NCBI GenBank assembly: GCA_023434365.1
Contig: JAEYSV010000028.1
Location: 1 to 64,000, forward strand
DNA from: Bacillota bacterium
Lineage (GTDB): Bacteria > Bacillota > Clostridia > Lachnospirales > Lachnospiraceae
Reading direction: 5' to 3'
DNA: 64,000 bases
The position numbers and the translations under genes were made by a program. How positions within the stretch are numbered: the stretch's first letter is position 1; every line of letters begins with the position of its first letter. The notes under the pieces were generated by a model. That model searched no databases, was not told the origin of the DNA, and saw only the letters and a program-made list of their open reading frames with translations. This document shows positions 56,727-64,000 of this stretch, in pieces.

Positions 56727-58028
56727 TTAAGCAATTTCACCACTATTCTTTTTAATGGTTTTTTTAGTTGTGATTGCTTTCTTTGGCTTATTCTCTTCTG
56801 AGCGAATTAATTCCGGCTCACCTGTTCCCTCAGCTGCGTCTTTCGTAATAACACATTTCACCACTTTAGAGTCAGAAGGAATATGGTACATTGCATCCAT
56901 CATCGTTGATTCCATAATGGCACGTAGCCCTCTGGCACCTGTTTTACGTTCAAAGGATTTTTTAGCAATAGCATCGATTGCCTCCTGTTCAAACTCCAGT
57001 TCCACTCCGTCTAGTTCAAACAATTTACGATACTGCTTAATGATTGCATTCTTTGGTTCGGTGAGTATTCTTACCAACGCTTGCTCATCTAATAAATCAA
57101 GTGCAACGGTAACTGGTACACGTCCAACAAATTCAGGAATCAAACCAAATTTAACAAAGTCCTGTGGCATTACTTGTTTAAATAACTCTCCTACATTATG
57201 AGTTATTTTACTATCTACCACTGCGTTAAATCCTATGGATTTTTGTCCTGTTCTTGTTTCAATAATTTTCTCCAGACCATCAAATGCACCACCACAGATA
57301 AATAGGATATTTGTGGTGTCTATCTGTATAAATTCCTGGTGAGGATGCTTTCTTCCTCCTTGAGGAGGAACACTTGCAACCGTACCTTCCAATATTTTTA
57401 ACAGTGCCTGCTGAACCCCTTCTCCACTTACATCGCGCGTAATAGAAGTATTTTCAGACTTTCGTGTAATTTTATCAATCTCATCGATATATATAATACC
57501 GAACTCAGCACGTGCAACATCATAATCTGCTGCCTGAATGATTTTTAATAAGATATTTTCTACATCCTCACCAACATAACCTGCTTCTGTTAATGCTGTT
57601 GCATCTGCTATTGCAAATGGTACATTTAAAAGCTTTGCTAATGTTTGTGCAAGATAAGTCTTACCTGAACCAGTTGGACCTACCATAATAATATTACTCT
57701 TTTGTAGTTCAACATCAAGATCTTTATCCGCAAGTACTCTCTTATAATGATTATACACAGCAACAGATAGCACCTTTTTTGCTTCATCTTGTCCAATTAC
57801 ATACTGATCTAGAAAATCTTTAATTTCTTTAGGCTTTAAAAGATTTATTTCACTGTTCTCAATGGTGTCTTCAAACTCTTCTTCTATAATCTCAGAACAG
57901 ATTTCAATACACTCATCGCAAATATATACATTTGGCCCTGCGATTAGTTTACGAACCTGGTCCTGCGTTTTGTTACAAAAAGAGCAACGGAGTTGCTTTC
58001 TTTCTTCTGTTCTATTTGCCATGTCCAC
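56727..58028 (-). CDS. clpX: ATP-dependent Clp protease ATPase subunit ClpX
   Basis: This 433-residue unfoldase has an N-terminal zinc-binding domain (CSFC and CDEC), an AAA+ core with Walker A GPTGSGKTYLAQT and Walker B IIYIDEIDKI, and the sensor-2 motif GARGLRAI. It feeds substrates to ClpP, encoded 43 nt upstream in the same transcript. A C-terminal Lys-rich tail of about 15 residues is extra. Confidence 0.97.
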   Translation of the reverse strand: MDMANRTEERKQLRCSFCNKTQDQVRKLIAGPNVYICDECIEICSEIIEEEFEDTIENSEINLLKPKEIKDFLDQYVIGQDEAKKVLSVAVYNHYKRVLADKDLDVELQKSNIIMVGPTGSGKTYLAQTLAKLLNVPFAIADATALTEAGYVGEDVENILLKIIQAADYDVARAEFGIIYIDEIDKITRKSENTSITRDVSGEGVQQALLKILEGTVASVPPQGGRKHPHQEFIQIDTTNILFICGGAFDGLEKIIETRTGQKSIGFNAVVDSKITHNVGELFKQVMPQDFVKFGLIPEFVGRVPVTVALDLLDEQALVRILTEPKNAIIKQYRKLFELDGVELEFEQEAIDAIAKKSFERKTGARGLRAIMESTMMDAMYHIPSDSKVVKCVITKDAAEGTGEPELIRSEENKPKKAITTKKTIKKNSGEIA

Positions 58029-58071
58029 ACCTCAATTCTAAAGGAATCTCTTCCCTCAACATTACCTATGA

Positions 58072-58656
58072 CTACTGACGTTTTGTTATAATGCTGTCCA
58101 CGATGCCATAAGCTTTAGCTTCTTCGGCAGTCATGTAATTGTCACGCTCTGTATCAAGTTCAATCTTTTCAAGAGGTTGACCGGTATTTGCAGCTAACAT
58201 TTCATTTAAACGTTTTTTTACTTTCAAGATATTCTCAGCAACAATTTTAATATCTGTTGCTTGACCTTTCGCTCCACCGGATGGTTGATGAATCATAATC
58301 TCGGCATTAGGAAGTGCTAAACGTTTTCCTTTTGTACCGCCTGCAAGAAGAAATGCTCCCATACTGGCAGCCAGTCCCATACATATTGTCGATACATCAC
58401 ACTTAATAAAATTCATTGTGTCATAGATAGCCATACCAGCTGTTACACTACCGCCTGGGCTATTAATATAAAATTGTATATCTTTATTAGGATCCTCTGC
58501 TTCTAAAAATAATAACTGAGCGATAATGACGCTTGCTGATACATCAGAAACTTCTTCTCCGAGGAAAATGATTCGTTCTTTTAAAAGTCTGGAGTAAATA
58601 TCGTAGGATCTTTCCCCTCTACTTGTTTGCTCAATGACATAAGGCACTAAACTCAT
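58072..58656 (-). CDS. clpP: ATP-dependent Clp protease proteolytic subunit ClpP
   Basis: This 194-residue serine protease has the triad Ser98, His123 and Asp172 (GLAASMGAF, MIHQPSGG, TERDNYMTAEEA). The N-terminus MSLVPYVIEQTSRGERSYDIYSRLL is typical. It forms the proteolytic chamber with ClpX. An unusual set of repeats lies in the leader (58673-58768) and may affect its translation. Confidence 0.97.
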   Translation of the reverse strand: MSLVPYVIEQTSRGERSYDIYSRLLKERIIFLGEEVSDVSASVIIAQLLFLEAEDPNKDIQFYINSPGGSVTAGMAIYDTMNFIKCDVSTICMGLAASMGAFLLAGGTKGKRLALPNAEIMIHQPSGGAKGQATDIKIVAENILKVKKRLNEMLAANTGQPLEKIELDTERDNYMTAEEAKAYGIVDSIITKRQ

Positions 58657-58672
58657 ACTACTACCTCCTTTT

Positions 58673-58768
58673 GATTTGTGTCATGAAAAGGTTACAAACC
58701 TCCACATTAACGCTTGCTATTCAGGTTATCTATGCATTATGACACAAACCAGACCTGATTTGTGTCAT
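58673..58768 (-). promoter_or_regulatory. clpP leader with alternative hairpin partners
   Basis: In - strand order: ATGACACAAATC (58768-58757), its near complement GGTTTGTGTCAT (58750-58739), and a second identical ATGACACAAATC (58684-58673) directly followed by AAAAGGAGG and the clpP start. The middle copy can form a 12-bp stem (one G-U) with either outer copy. No T run follows the first hairpin, so it is not a terminator. No CtsR heptamer pair is visible. Confidence 0.6.
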
Positions 58769-58785
58769 AATACAAACTACTCTAA

Positions 58786-60069
58786 TTAGATTTCTTTTGC
58801 TGCTTCGCTAACTAAGTCCACTGCCTTTTGAACGGCTATATCCATCTTCATAAGATCAGTTTCTTCACCTAGCATTTCTTTTACTTTTTCAACTTCCATT
58901 TTGTACATAGAAGCCATATTTTCGATTTCTTTATTAAACTCTTCTTCACTTGCTTCAATACCTTCCGCTTTAACAATAGCTTCTAGTACTAATCTGCTCT
59001 GAATACGTCTTACTGCTTGTGGTTTAATGCTTTCTAAGAATTTGTTCGCATCCATACCTGTAAACTGGAAGTACTGCTCTATAGATAATCCCTGGGACTG
59101 AATTCTCTGAGCAAACTCGTTCGCCATCTGTTTTACCTGAGTTTCAATCATTGCTTCTGGAATATCCATTGTCGCATTCTCAATGATTTTTTCAACTATA
59201 GCATCTTCTTTTGCTGTTTTAGCAGCTTTTTCTTTTCTATCTAAAATGTTTTTCTTAATATCTTCTTTGTACGCTTCTAAAGTTTCAAATTCAGATACAT
59301 CCTGTGCAAAATCATCATCTAATTCAGGAAGTTCTTTCTCTTTGATTTCTTTGATGACTACTTTGAATAATGCTGGTTTTCCAGCTAATTCTTTTGCATG
59401 GTATTCTTCTGGGAAAGTAACATTAACTTCTACTTCTTCTCCAATATTTTTACCAACTAACTGTTCTTCAAAAGTGTCGATAAATGAGTGGGAACCTAAT
59501 GTTAAAGCATAATCTGTTGCTTTACCACCTTCAAATGGTTCTCCGTCAACATAACCATCAAAATCAATTACAGTCATATCTCCATCTTTTGCTGCTCTGT
59601 CTTCTACAGAAATAGTTCTTGAATTTTGTTCTCTTACTTTGTCAAGTTCTGCGCTGATTTCTTCTTCTGTAACTTCAGTCGCATTCTTTTCTACTTCAAT
59701 CCCTTTGTATTCGCCTAAAGTCACTTCTGGTTTCAAAGCAACTTCTGCTGTAAAGATAAAAGTTTTTCCTTTTTCGATCTGAACTACATCAATTTCTGGC
59801 TGGCTAACGATTTCTAAATCGCATTCTTTTGCAGCTTTTTCATAAGCTTCTGGAATAATTAAATTCGCAGCGTCTTCATAAAATACGCCTACACCATACA
59901 TTTTTTCAATAATGGCACGAGGAGCTTTTCCTTTTCTAAAACCTTGAATATTCATCTTACCTCTATTTTTAAGGTATGCTTTTTCAATTGCAGCTTCGAA
60001 CTCCTCTGCACTTGTTTCAATAGTAAGCTTTGCCATATTTTTTTCTAACTTTTCAACTTGTAAACTCAT
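58786..60069 (-). CDS. tig: trigger factor
   Basis: This 427-residue ribosome-bound chaperone and prolyl isomerase has an N-terminal ribosome-binding domain with GFRKGKAPR, an FKBP domain (about 150-245, AAKDGDMTVIDFDGYVDGEPFEGG), and a C-terminal helical arm domain. Gene order tig-clpP-clpX-lon is a conserved proteostasis cluster. GGAGG precedes the ATG. Confidence 0.97.
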   Translation of the reverse strand: MSLQVEKLEKNMAKLTIETSAEEFEAAIEKAYLKNRGKMNIQGFRKGKAPRAIIEKMYGVGVFYEDAANLIIPEAYEKAAKECDLEIVSQPEIDVVQIEKGKTFIFTAEVALKPEVTLGEYKGIEVEKNATEVTEEEISAELDKVREQNSRTISVEDRAAKDGDMTVIDFDGYVDGEPFEGGKATDYALTLGSHSFIDTFEEQLVGKNIGEEVEVNVTFPEEYHAKELAGKPALFKVVIKEIKEKELPELDDDFAQDVSEFETLEAYKEDIKKNILDRKEKAAKTAKEDAIVEKIIENATMDIPEAMIETQVKQMANEFAQRIQSQGLSIEQYFQFTGMDANKFLESIKPQAVRRIQSRLVLEAIVKAEGIEASEEEFNKEIENMASMYKMEVEKVKEMLGEETDLMKMDIAVQKAVDLVSEAAKEI

Positions 60070-60309
60070 TCTTAAAGTTTCCTCCTTAAGGTTATAAAAT
60101 ATTAGACTATTTTAATACGCTTTACGTAATTGTTGCAGGTAATGATTCATTTTTGCTGACAATCTACATCGATAGCGTTATAAATCTCAGTATCTGACAG
60201 TCTGACATTAGTATATTATATCATAGCACATATACAAATGCTATAGCAAATTTCTTGACTTTTGGCTGACGCCATCTCTACCAAGTACTTTTTGCCCTAC
60301 ATAATATTA

Positions 60310-61656
60310 CTAATCTATTGTATGCCCCTTCTTCTTTAGAACATCAATAACATCATTAACATGCTTTTCACACAACTCATCCGTTTTTGCCTCTACCATT
60401 ACACGGATTACTGCTTCTGTGCCACTTTCACGTAATAAGATACGACCTTCATCTCCTAGTGACTCTTCTACCACTTTTGCTGCTTCAATTACTTGCTCAT
60501 CAACTCTGGCTGTCTTTTTATCTTTTACTTTAACATTTTTCAGTACCTGAGGATAGATTTTAATCTCTTTTATTAGCTCAGATAATTTTTGTTTTTTCTC
60601 AAGCATGACTTCCATGAGTTTTAAGGATGTTAGTACTCCGTCTCCAGTGGTCGCATGTTTACTGAAAATAATATGTCCGGACTGTTCTCCTCCCAGAGAA
60701 TGACCATTCGCCATCATATTTTCAAATACATATTTGTCTCCAACCGCAGTCTTTTCGTATTTGATTCCTTTTTTATCAAATGCCTTGTATAATCCTAAGT
60801 TTGACATTACTGTAGTTACAACTGTATTGTTCTTTAATTCACCTTTCTCATACAGATAAGTTCCGCATAAGTAAAGAATCAAATCGCCATCAATAATATT
60901 CCCTTTATTATCTACCGCTAAACAGCGGTCTGCATCTCCGTCATAAGCAAATCCAACATCTAAACCATTTTCTCTTACATAATCTTGCAGTACCTCGATA
61001 TGAGTAGAACCGCAATTCATGTTAATATTGGTACCATCAGGTTCATTATTGATAACAAATGTTTTAGCACCTAATGCATCAAACACACTTTTTGCAATCG
61101 CATAGGCGCTTCCATTGGAACAGTCTAAGCCCACCTTAATCTCCTTAAAGGAGCGAGTCGCCAAGGAAATCAAATAACCCAGATATCTGTGGCGACCAAT
61201 TGCATGATCCACAGTGCATCCAATGTTTTCTTTCGTTGCAAGAGGAATTTCATTAATTTTACTATCTATGTATTCCTCAATTAAAGCTTCAACCTCTGAT
61301 TCTAATTTATATCCATTGGAATTAATAATTTTAATACCGTTATCATAATAAGGATTGTGGCTTGCACTAATCATAATACCACAATCAAAGCCTTCTGTTC
61401 TTACTACATAGGAAACACTTGGAGTCGTCGTAACATGTAAAAGATAGACATCTGCTCCACTAGCAGTCAAACCTGCTACTAAAGAATACTCAAACATATA
61501 GCTACTACGTCTAGTATCTTTACCGATAACAATACGTGCCTTACGATTCTTTCCATAATAATAACCTAGAAAACGGCCTACTTTATATGCATGCTCTACC
61601 GTAAGATCAACATTCGCTTCTCCACGAAAACCATCTGTGCCAAAATACTTACCCAT
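60310..61656 (-). CDS. glmM: phosphoglucosamine mutase GlmM
   Basis: This 448-residue enzyme interconverts glucosamine 6- and 1-phosphate for cell-wall precursor synthesis. Motifs are the N-terminal GKYFGTDGFRGEAN, the phosphoserine loop ISASHNPYYDNGIK (Ser99), the metal-binding DGDADRC and the C-terminal phosphate site RESGTEAVIRVM. It is monocistronic, 240 bp upstream of tig. No glmS is nearby. Confidence 0.95.
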   Translation of the reverse strand: MGKYFGTDGFRGEANVDLTVEHAYKVGRFLGYYYGKNRKARIVIGKDTRRSSYMFEYSLVAGLTASGADVYLLHVTTTPSVSYVVRTEGFDCGIMISASHNPYYDNGIKIINSNGYKLESEVEALIEEYIDSKINEIPLATKENIGCTVDHAIGRHRYLGYLISLATRSFKEIKVGLDCSNGSAYAIAKSVFDALGAKTFVINNEPDGTNINMNCGSTHIEVLQDYVRENGLDVGFAYDGDADRCLAVDNKGNIIDGDLILYLCGTYLYEKGELKNNTVVTTVMSNLGLYKAFDKKGIKYEKTAVGDKYVFENMMANGHSLGGEQSGHIIFSKHATTGDGVLTSLKLMEVMLEKKQKLSELIKEIKIYPQVLKNVKVKDKKTARVDEQVIEAAKVVEESLGDEGRILLRESGTEAVIRVMVEAKTDELCEKHVNDVIDVLKKKGHTID

Positions 61657-61837
61657 ATTAACTCTCCTTTATTCATAATATCATAAAAGCCACTCTATCT
61701 ATATTTAATATATACTCACAATATTGTGATTGTAACATATAATTATTCATTTGTGAACCTAATACATATACCTTTCCAATTCAGTCCTTGTCTCATTAGC
61801 AGTTGCTAGATTTTAATATATAATTCTTTAACATACA

Positions 61838-61874
61838 CAGTAATAGAGGGATAGTTTTCACTATCCCTCTACTG
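61838..61874 (-). terminator. probable hairpin terminator of the SASP gene
   Basis: An 11-bp stem (TAGAGGGATAG and its complement) with a 6-nt loop, extendable to CAG/CTG past a 3-nt bulge, lies about 45 nt after the SASP stop. No T run follows, so efficiency is uncertain. Confidence 0.5.
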
Positions 61875-61919
61875 AGTTCATATTATGCAGTTACCTGCAT
61901 AACGCCAATAGACTAATGG

Positions 61920-62144
61920 TTATGATTGCTGACCACCAGACATTTGTTCTTCCTGTCTTTTAATCATTTGACGAACCATTTCTCCACCAACTGAACCATT
62001 TTGTGCACTTGTTAAGTCGCCGTTGTAACCATTTTTTAATGGTACTCCAAGTTCAGATGCAATTTCCATTTTGAATCTGTCAAGAGCTTCACGAGCTTGA
62101 GGTACTTCTGCACGGTTAGAACCAGAGTTATTATTACTTGCCAT
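61920..62144 (-). CDS. alpha/beta-type small acid-soluble spore protein
   Basis: This 74-residue DNA-binding protein protects spore DNA. The family signatures are EALDRFKMEIASELGVPL, which contains the germination-protease cleavage site (E-I-A), and the C-terminal GYNGDLTSAQNGSVGGEMVRQMI. The start at 62144 is fixed by GGAGG 8 nt upstream; a longer reading would translate the ribosome binding site. It shows that the organism forms endospores. A forespore sigma-G promoter is expected, but I could not identify it confidently. Confidence 0.96.
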   Translation of the reverse strand: MASNNNSGSNRAEVPQAREALDRFKMEIASELGVPLKNGYNGDLTSAQNGSVGGEMVRQMIKRQEEQMSGGQQS

Positions 62145-62192
62145 AATATACACCTCCATGATTTGTTCGTAATCAGATACTGTCTATTGACC

Positions 62193-62228
62193 AGTCATAA
62201 GACTATGACTTAATGTAATCATTAAGTC
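62193..62228. promoter_or_regulatory. two overlapping palindromes between divergent genes
   Basis: A 7-bp hairpin (AGTCATA and its complement, 62193-62210) shares four bases with a 9-bp hairpin (GACTTAATG and its complement, 62207-62228). Only one can form at a time. They lie between the SASP start (left) and the symporter start (right) and could be operators or leader structures. Confidence 0.5.
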
Positions 62229-62319
62229 TAGTAATATTGTGTTCAGAAAACGAAATATTATTATGGTAATTCATGGACTAGTTACATATATTTTAAAAAA
62301 GAACTTTAAGGTGTACAAG

Positions 62320-63633
62320 ATGCTATCCTTGTTAAAGCAGATAAATAATTTTATATGGGGATTACCGCTTTTATTACTTCTATTATTTACGCATTTATTT
62401 TTTACATTACGATTAGGTTTCATTCAAAAAAAGGTTTTTTTAGGAATTAAAGAATCAGTGCGTCCTGATGATAGCGGACACGGCGACCTTTCTGGTTTTG
62501 CTGCCCTCGCCACTACACTTGCAGCAACTCTGGGTACCGGTAATATTGTGGGTGTTTCAACCGCAGTTGCGCTTGGTGGACCAGGAGCTATTTTCTGGTG
62601 TTGGATTACAGGAATTCTTGGGATGGCTACAACATATGCTGAAAGTTACCTTAGCATACTTTTTAGAAAAAAGACAAGTGACGGTACTTATCTTGGTGGA
62701 CCAATGTATATGCTACAGGATGGTTTGAAAAAACGGGGTCTCGCCTTATTTTATGCAGTCTGTACACTTGGTGCCTCCTTTGGTGTTGGTTGCACAACCC
62801 AGTCCAATGCAATCACGCAAACCACTACAAGACTATGGAATTGGTCTCCTTATCTTGTCGGCTTTATTGTTGCCATTCCGATTGGTCTTATCATCATAGG
62901 AGGGATTAAAAAAATTGGTAACGCTTGTACCAAACTCGTTCCAGCAATGGGATTTTTCTATATCACTGGCTGCATTATTATTTTATTTATGAATATTTCA
63001 CTGCTTCCAAAAGCCGTTGAGTTAATTCTAAGAGCTGCTTTTTCTCCTACCGCAATTTCAGGAGGAATCATCGGAGGCACCTTACAGACAGCCGCACGGT
63101 ATGGCATAGCAAGAGGCCTTTTTACCAATGAAGCTGGACTCGGTACTGCAGGTATTGCAGCAGCTAGTGCTAAAAGTACTTATCCAGAGCGGCAAGCACT
63201 AATCTCGATGACAGCGACCTTCTGGGATACTGTAGTTATGTGCGCTATCACAGGCATTGTAATCATCGTTGGACTCCTAAATAACCCATTAGCTCCTTAC
63301 TCGTATGGAATTGGTGAATTAACAAGTGCTGCTTTTAACCAACTCCCTTACGGTCAAACAATACTTGGCGTCTCCTTAATATCCTTTGCTGTTGCCACCT
63401 TAATTGGATGGTCTTATTTTGGGGAAAAAGCAACAGATTATTTGTTCGGCAAAAAAATGATTAGCCTATATCATTTTTTATATATTGTTATGATTTATGT
63501 TGGTGCCGTCATTTCATTAGACCTCGTATGGGAATTAACGGATTTTATTAATGCACTAATGTCAATTCCTTGTATTATCGCTTTGTTTATGTTACATAAA
63601 CTACTAAAAACACCAGAAAACCGTCGACATTGA
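62320..63633 (+). CDS. sodium:alanine/glycine symporter (AGCS family)
   Basis: This 437-residue membrane transporter matches the AGCS family. It begins LLKQINNFIWGLPLLLLLLFTHLFFTLRLGF and contains ATTLAATLGTGNIVGVSTAVALGGPGAIFW with the family GTGN and GGPGA motifs, the SAKSTYPERQA stretch and the C-terminal WSYFGEKATDYLFG. It imports alanine or glycine with sodium. I start it at 62320, where the ribosome binding site AAGGTG lies 6 nt upstream and the N-terminus fits the family; 62239 would add 27 unconserved residues. Confidence 0.9.
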   Translation: MLSLLKQINNFIWGLPLLLLLLFTHLFFTLRLGFIQKKVFLGIKESVRPDDSGHGDLSGFAALATTLAATLGTGNIVGVSTAVALGGPGAIFWCWITGILGMATTYAESYLSILFRKKTSDGTYLGGPMYMLQDGLKKRGLALFYAVCTLGASFGVGCTTQSNAITQTTTRLWNWSPYLVGFIVAIPIGLIIIGGIKKIGNACTKLVPAMGFFYITGCIIILFMNISLLPKAVELILRAAFSPTAISGGIIGGTLQTAARYGIARGLFTNEAGLGTAGIAAASAKSTYPERQALISMTATFWDTVVMCAITGIVIIVGLLNNPLAPYSYGIGELTSAAFNQLPYGQTILGVSLISFAVATLIGWSYFGEKATDYLFGKKMISLYHFLYIVMIYVGAVISLDLVWELTDFINALMSIPCIIALFMLHKLLKTPENRRH

Positions 63634-63641
63634 TATAAGTA

Positions 63642-63676
63642 AAAACAGCCTATTGCATTATGCTTTAGGCTGTTTT
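63642..63676. terminator. bidirectional terminator between convergent genes
   Basis: An 11-bp stem (AAAACAGCCTA and its complement) with a 13-nt loop and A/T-rich flanks on both sides. Confidence 0.75.
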
Positions 63677-63678
63677 AG

Positions 63679-64000
63679 TTATCTACTCATTTTATTAAAA
63701 AATTCATCAATGCCATTAGCTATTCCAAGCATCAGTTTCTGACGGTATTCTTTGGTTGCCATTAATTCATCTTCTTTTTGATTCGTCATATAACCCATCT
63801 CAACAATTGTTACCGGCATGGTAGCCCAGTTAATTCCTGTCATAGTATCCGTTTGCATAATCCCTTTACTATTAGCGCCAGTCTGTAAAACCATTGCTTG
63901 TAATATGCAGTCTGCTAATAGATAACATTCTCTATATATCTTACTTACATAGGGATTCTTCTTTGTAGGACTAAGCGTTAGGATACCATTCACCTCTTTA
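63679..64000 (-). CDS. N-acetylmuramoyl-L-alanine amidase, C-terminal part (runs off the window)
   Basis: About 107 residues are visible and the frame continues past the right edge of the window. The segment LLADCILQAMVLQTGAN and the catalytic Glu in VTIVEMGYMTNQKEDELM match the C-terminal part of the zinc-dependent Amidase_3 (AmiC/CwlC-type) domain. It ends FFNKMSR, with no further domain. The zinc-binding His/Glu residues of the N-terminal part lie outside the window. It cleaves the amide bond between muramic acid and the peptide stem, in cell-wall growth or sporulation/germination. Confidence 0.85.
   Translation of the reverse strand, partial: KEVNGILTLSPTKKNPYVSKIYRECYLLADCILQAMVLQTGANSKGIMQTDTMTGINWATMPVTIVEMGYMTNQKEDELMATKEYRQKLMLGIANGIDEFFNKMSR

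Noticed and set aside
58660..58785. CtsR operator for clpP
   Set aside because: The GGTCAAA-type tandem heptamers required for CtsR are not present; the repeats seen are of a different sequence.
1..64000. Mobile element, CRISPR, toxin-antitoxin or phage-defence cluster
   Set aside because: No transposase, integrase, cas, restriction, toxin or phage structural gene was recognised; regularly spaced repeats occur only inside one gene (20630-20827) and one junction (42555-42609).

Overview
The window is a 64 kb stretch of low-GC chromosome from an anaerobic, spore-forming Firmicute. The evidence is an alpha/beta-type SASP gene, AT-rich intergenic DNA, GGAGG ribosome binding sites, a GH94 cellobiose phosphorylase, a pyrophosphate-type phosphofructokinase and several families typical of Lachnospiraceae (DUF4364, DUF1385, DUF6145-like). 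It reads like Lachnoclostridium (Clostridium) phytofermentans or a close relative; that is recognition, not a database match. I see no prophage, insertion sequence, CRISPR array, rRNA or tRNA, so this is mostly core genome.

Layout. 1-0.9 kb: possible 3' end of a + strand gene and a DUF188 protein. 0.9-5.8 kb: a peptide/nickel-type ABC importer operon with fused ATPases. 6-12.6 kb: a complete phosphate regulon pstS-pstC-pstA-pstB-phoU-phoP-phoR read from the - strand behind a PhoP-box-like direct repeat. 12.7-18 kb: a large chemoreceptor and cellobiose phosphorylase. 18.2-26.1 kb: an unknown small protein, uracil permease, a 905-residue membrane-anchored protein with an 11-residue tandem repeat, glnK-amt with two terminator-like hairpins, and an unknown membrane protein. 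26.2-35 kb: asd, pfk, dusB, coaX, a small unknown gene, birA, citrate synthase and argF. 35.7-41.3 kb: an SPFH/NfeD pair and a giant RND transporter with a coiled-coil insert. 41.4-49.8 kb: a palindrome-rich non-coding element, an rRNA methyltransferase, ktrA-ktrB, and the translation cluster prfA-prmC-DUF1385-rpmE-rho. 50-52.8 kb: malic enzyme, a radical SAM protein and DUF4364 on the + strand. 52.9-61.7 kb: the proteostasis cluster tig-clpP-clpX-lon-ysxC plus DUF1653, preceded by glmM. 61.9-64 kb: SASP, an AGCS amino acid symporter and the 3' end of a cell-wall amidase gene.

The most interesting observation is the phosphate-binding protein at 11557-12408. Its two halves occur in the opposite order to ordinary PstS: the segment that is normally C-terminal comes first, right after the lipobox, and the normal N-terminal segment comes last. 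This is a circular permutation of a phosphate receptor inside an otherwise standard, PhoP-linked pst operon. Other leads are a possible switchable RNA hairpin in front of clpP, a terminator hairpin about 7 nt after the likely transcription start of glnK, a structured intergenic element between clpX and lon, nested palindromes at 41.6 kb, and a ~300-residue coiled coil inside the RND transporter.
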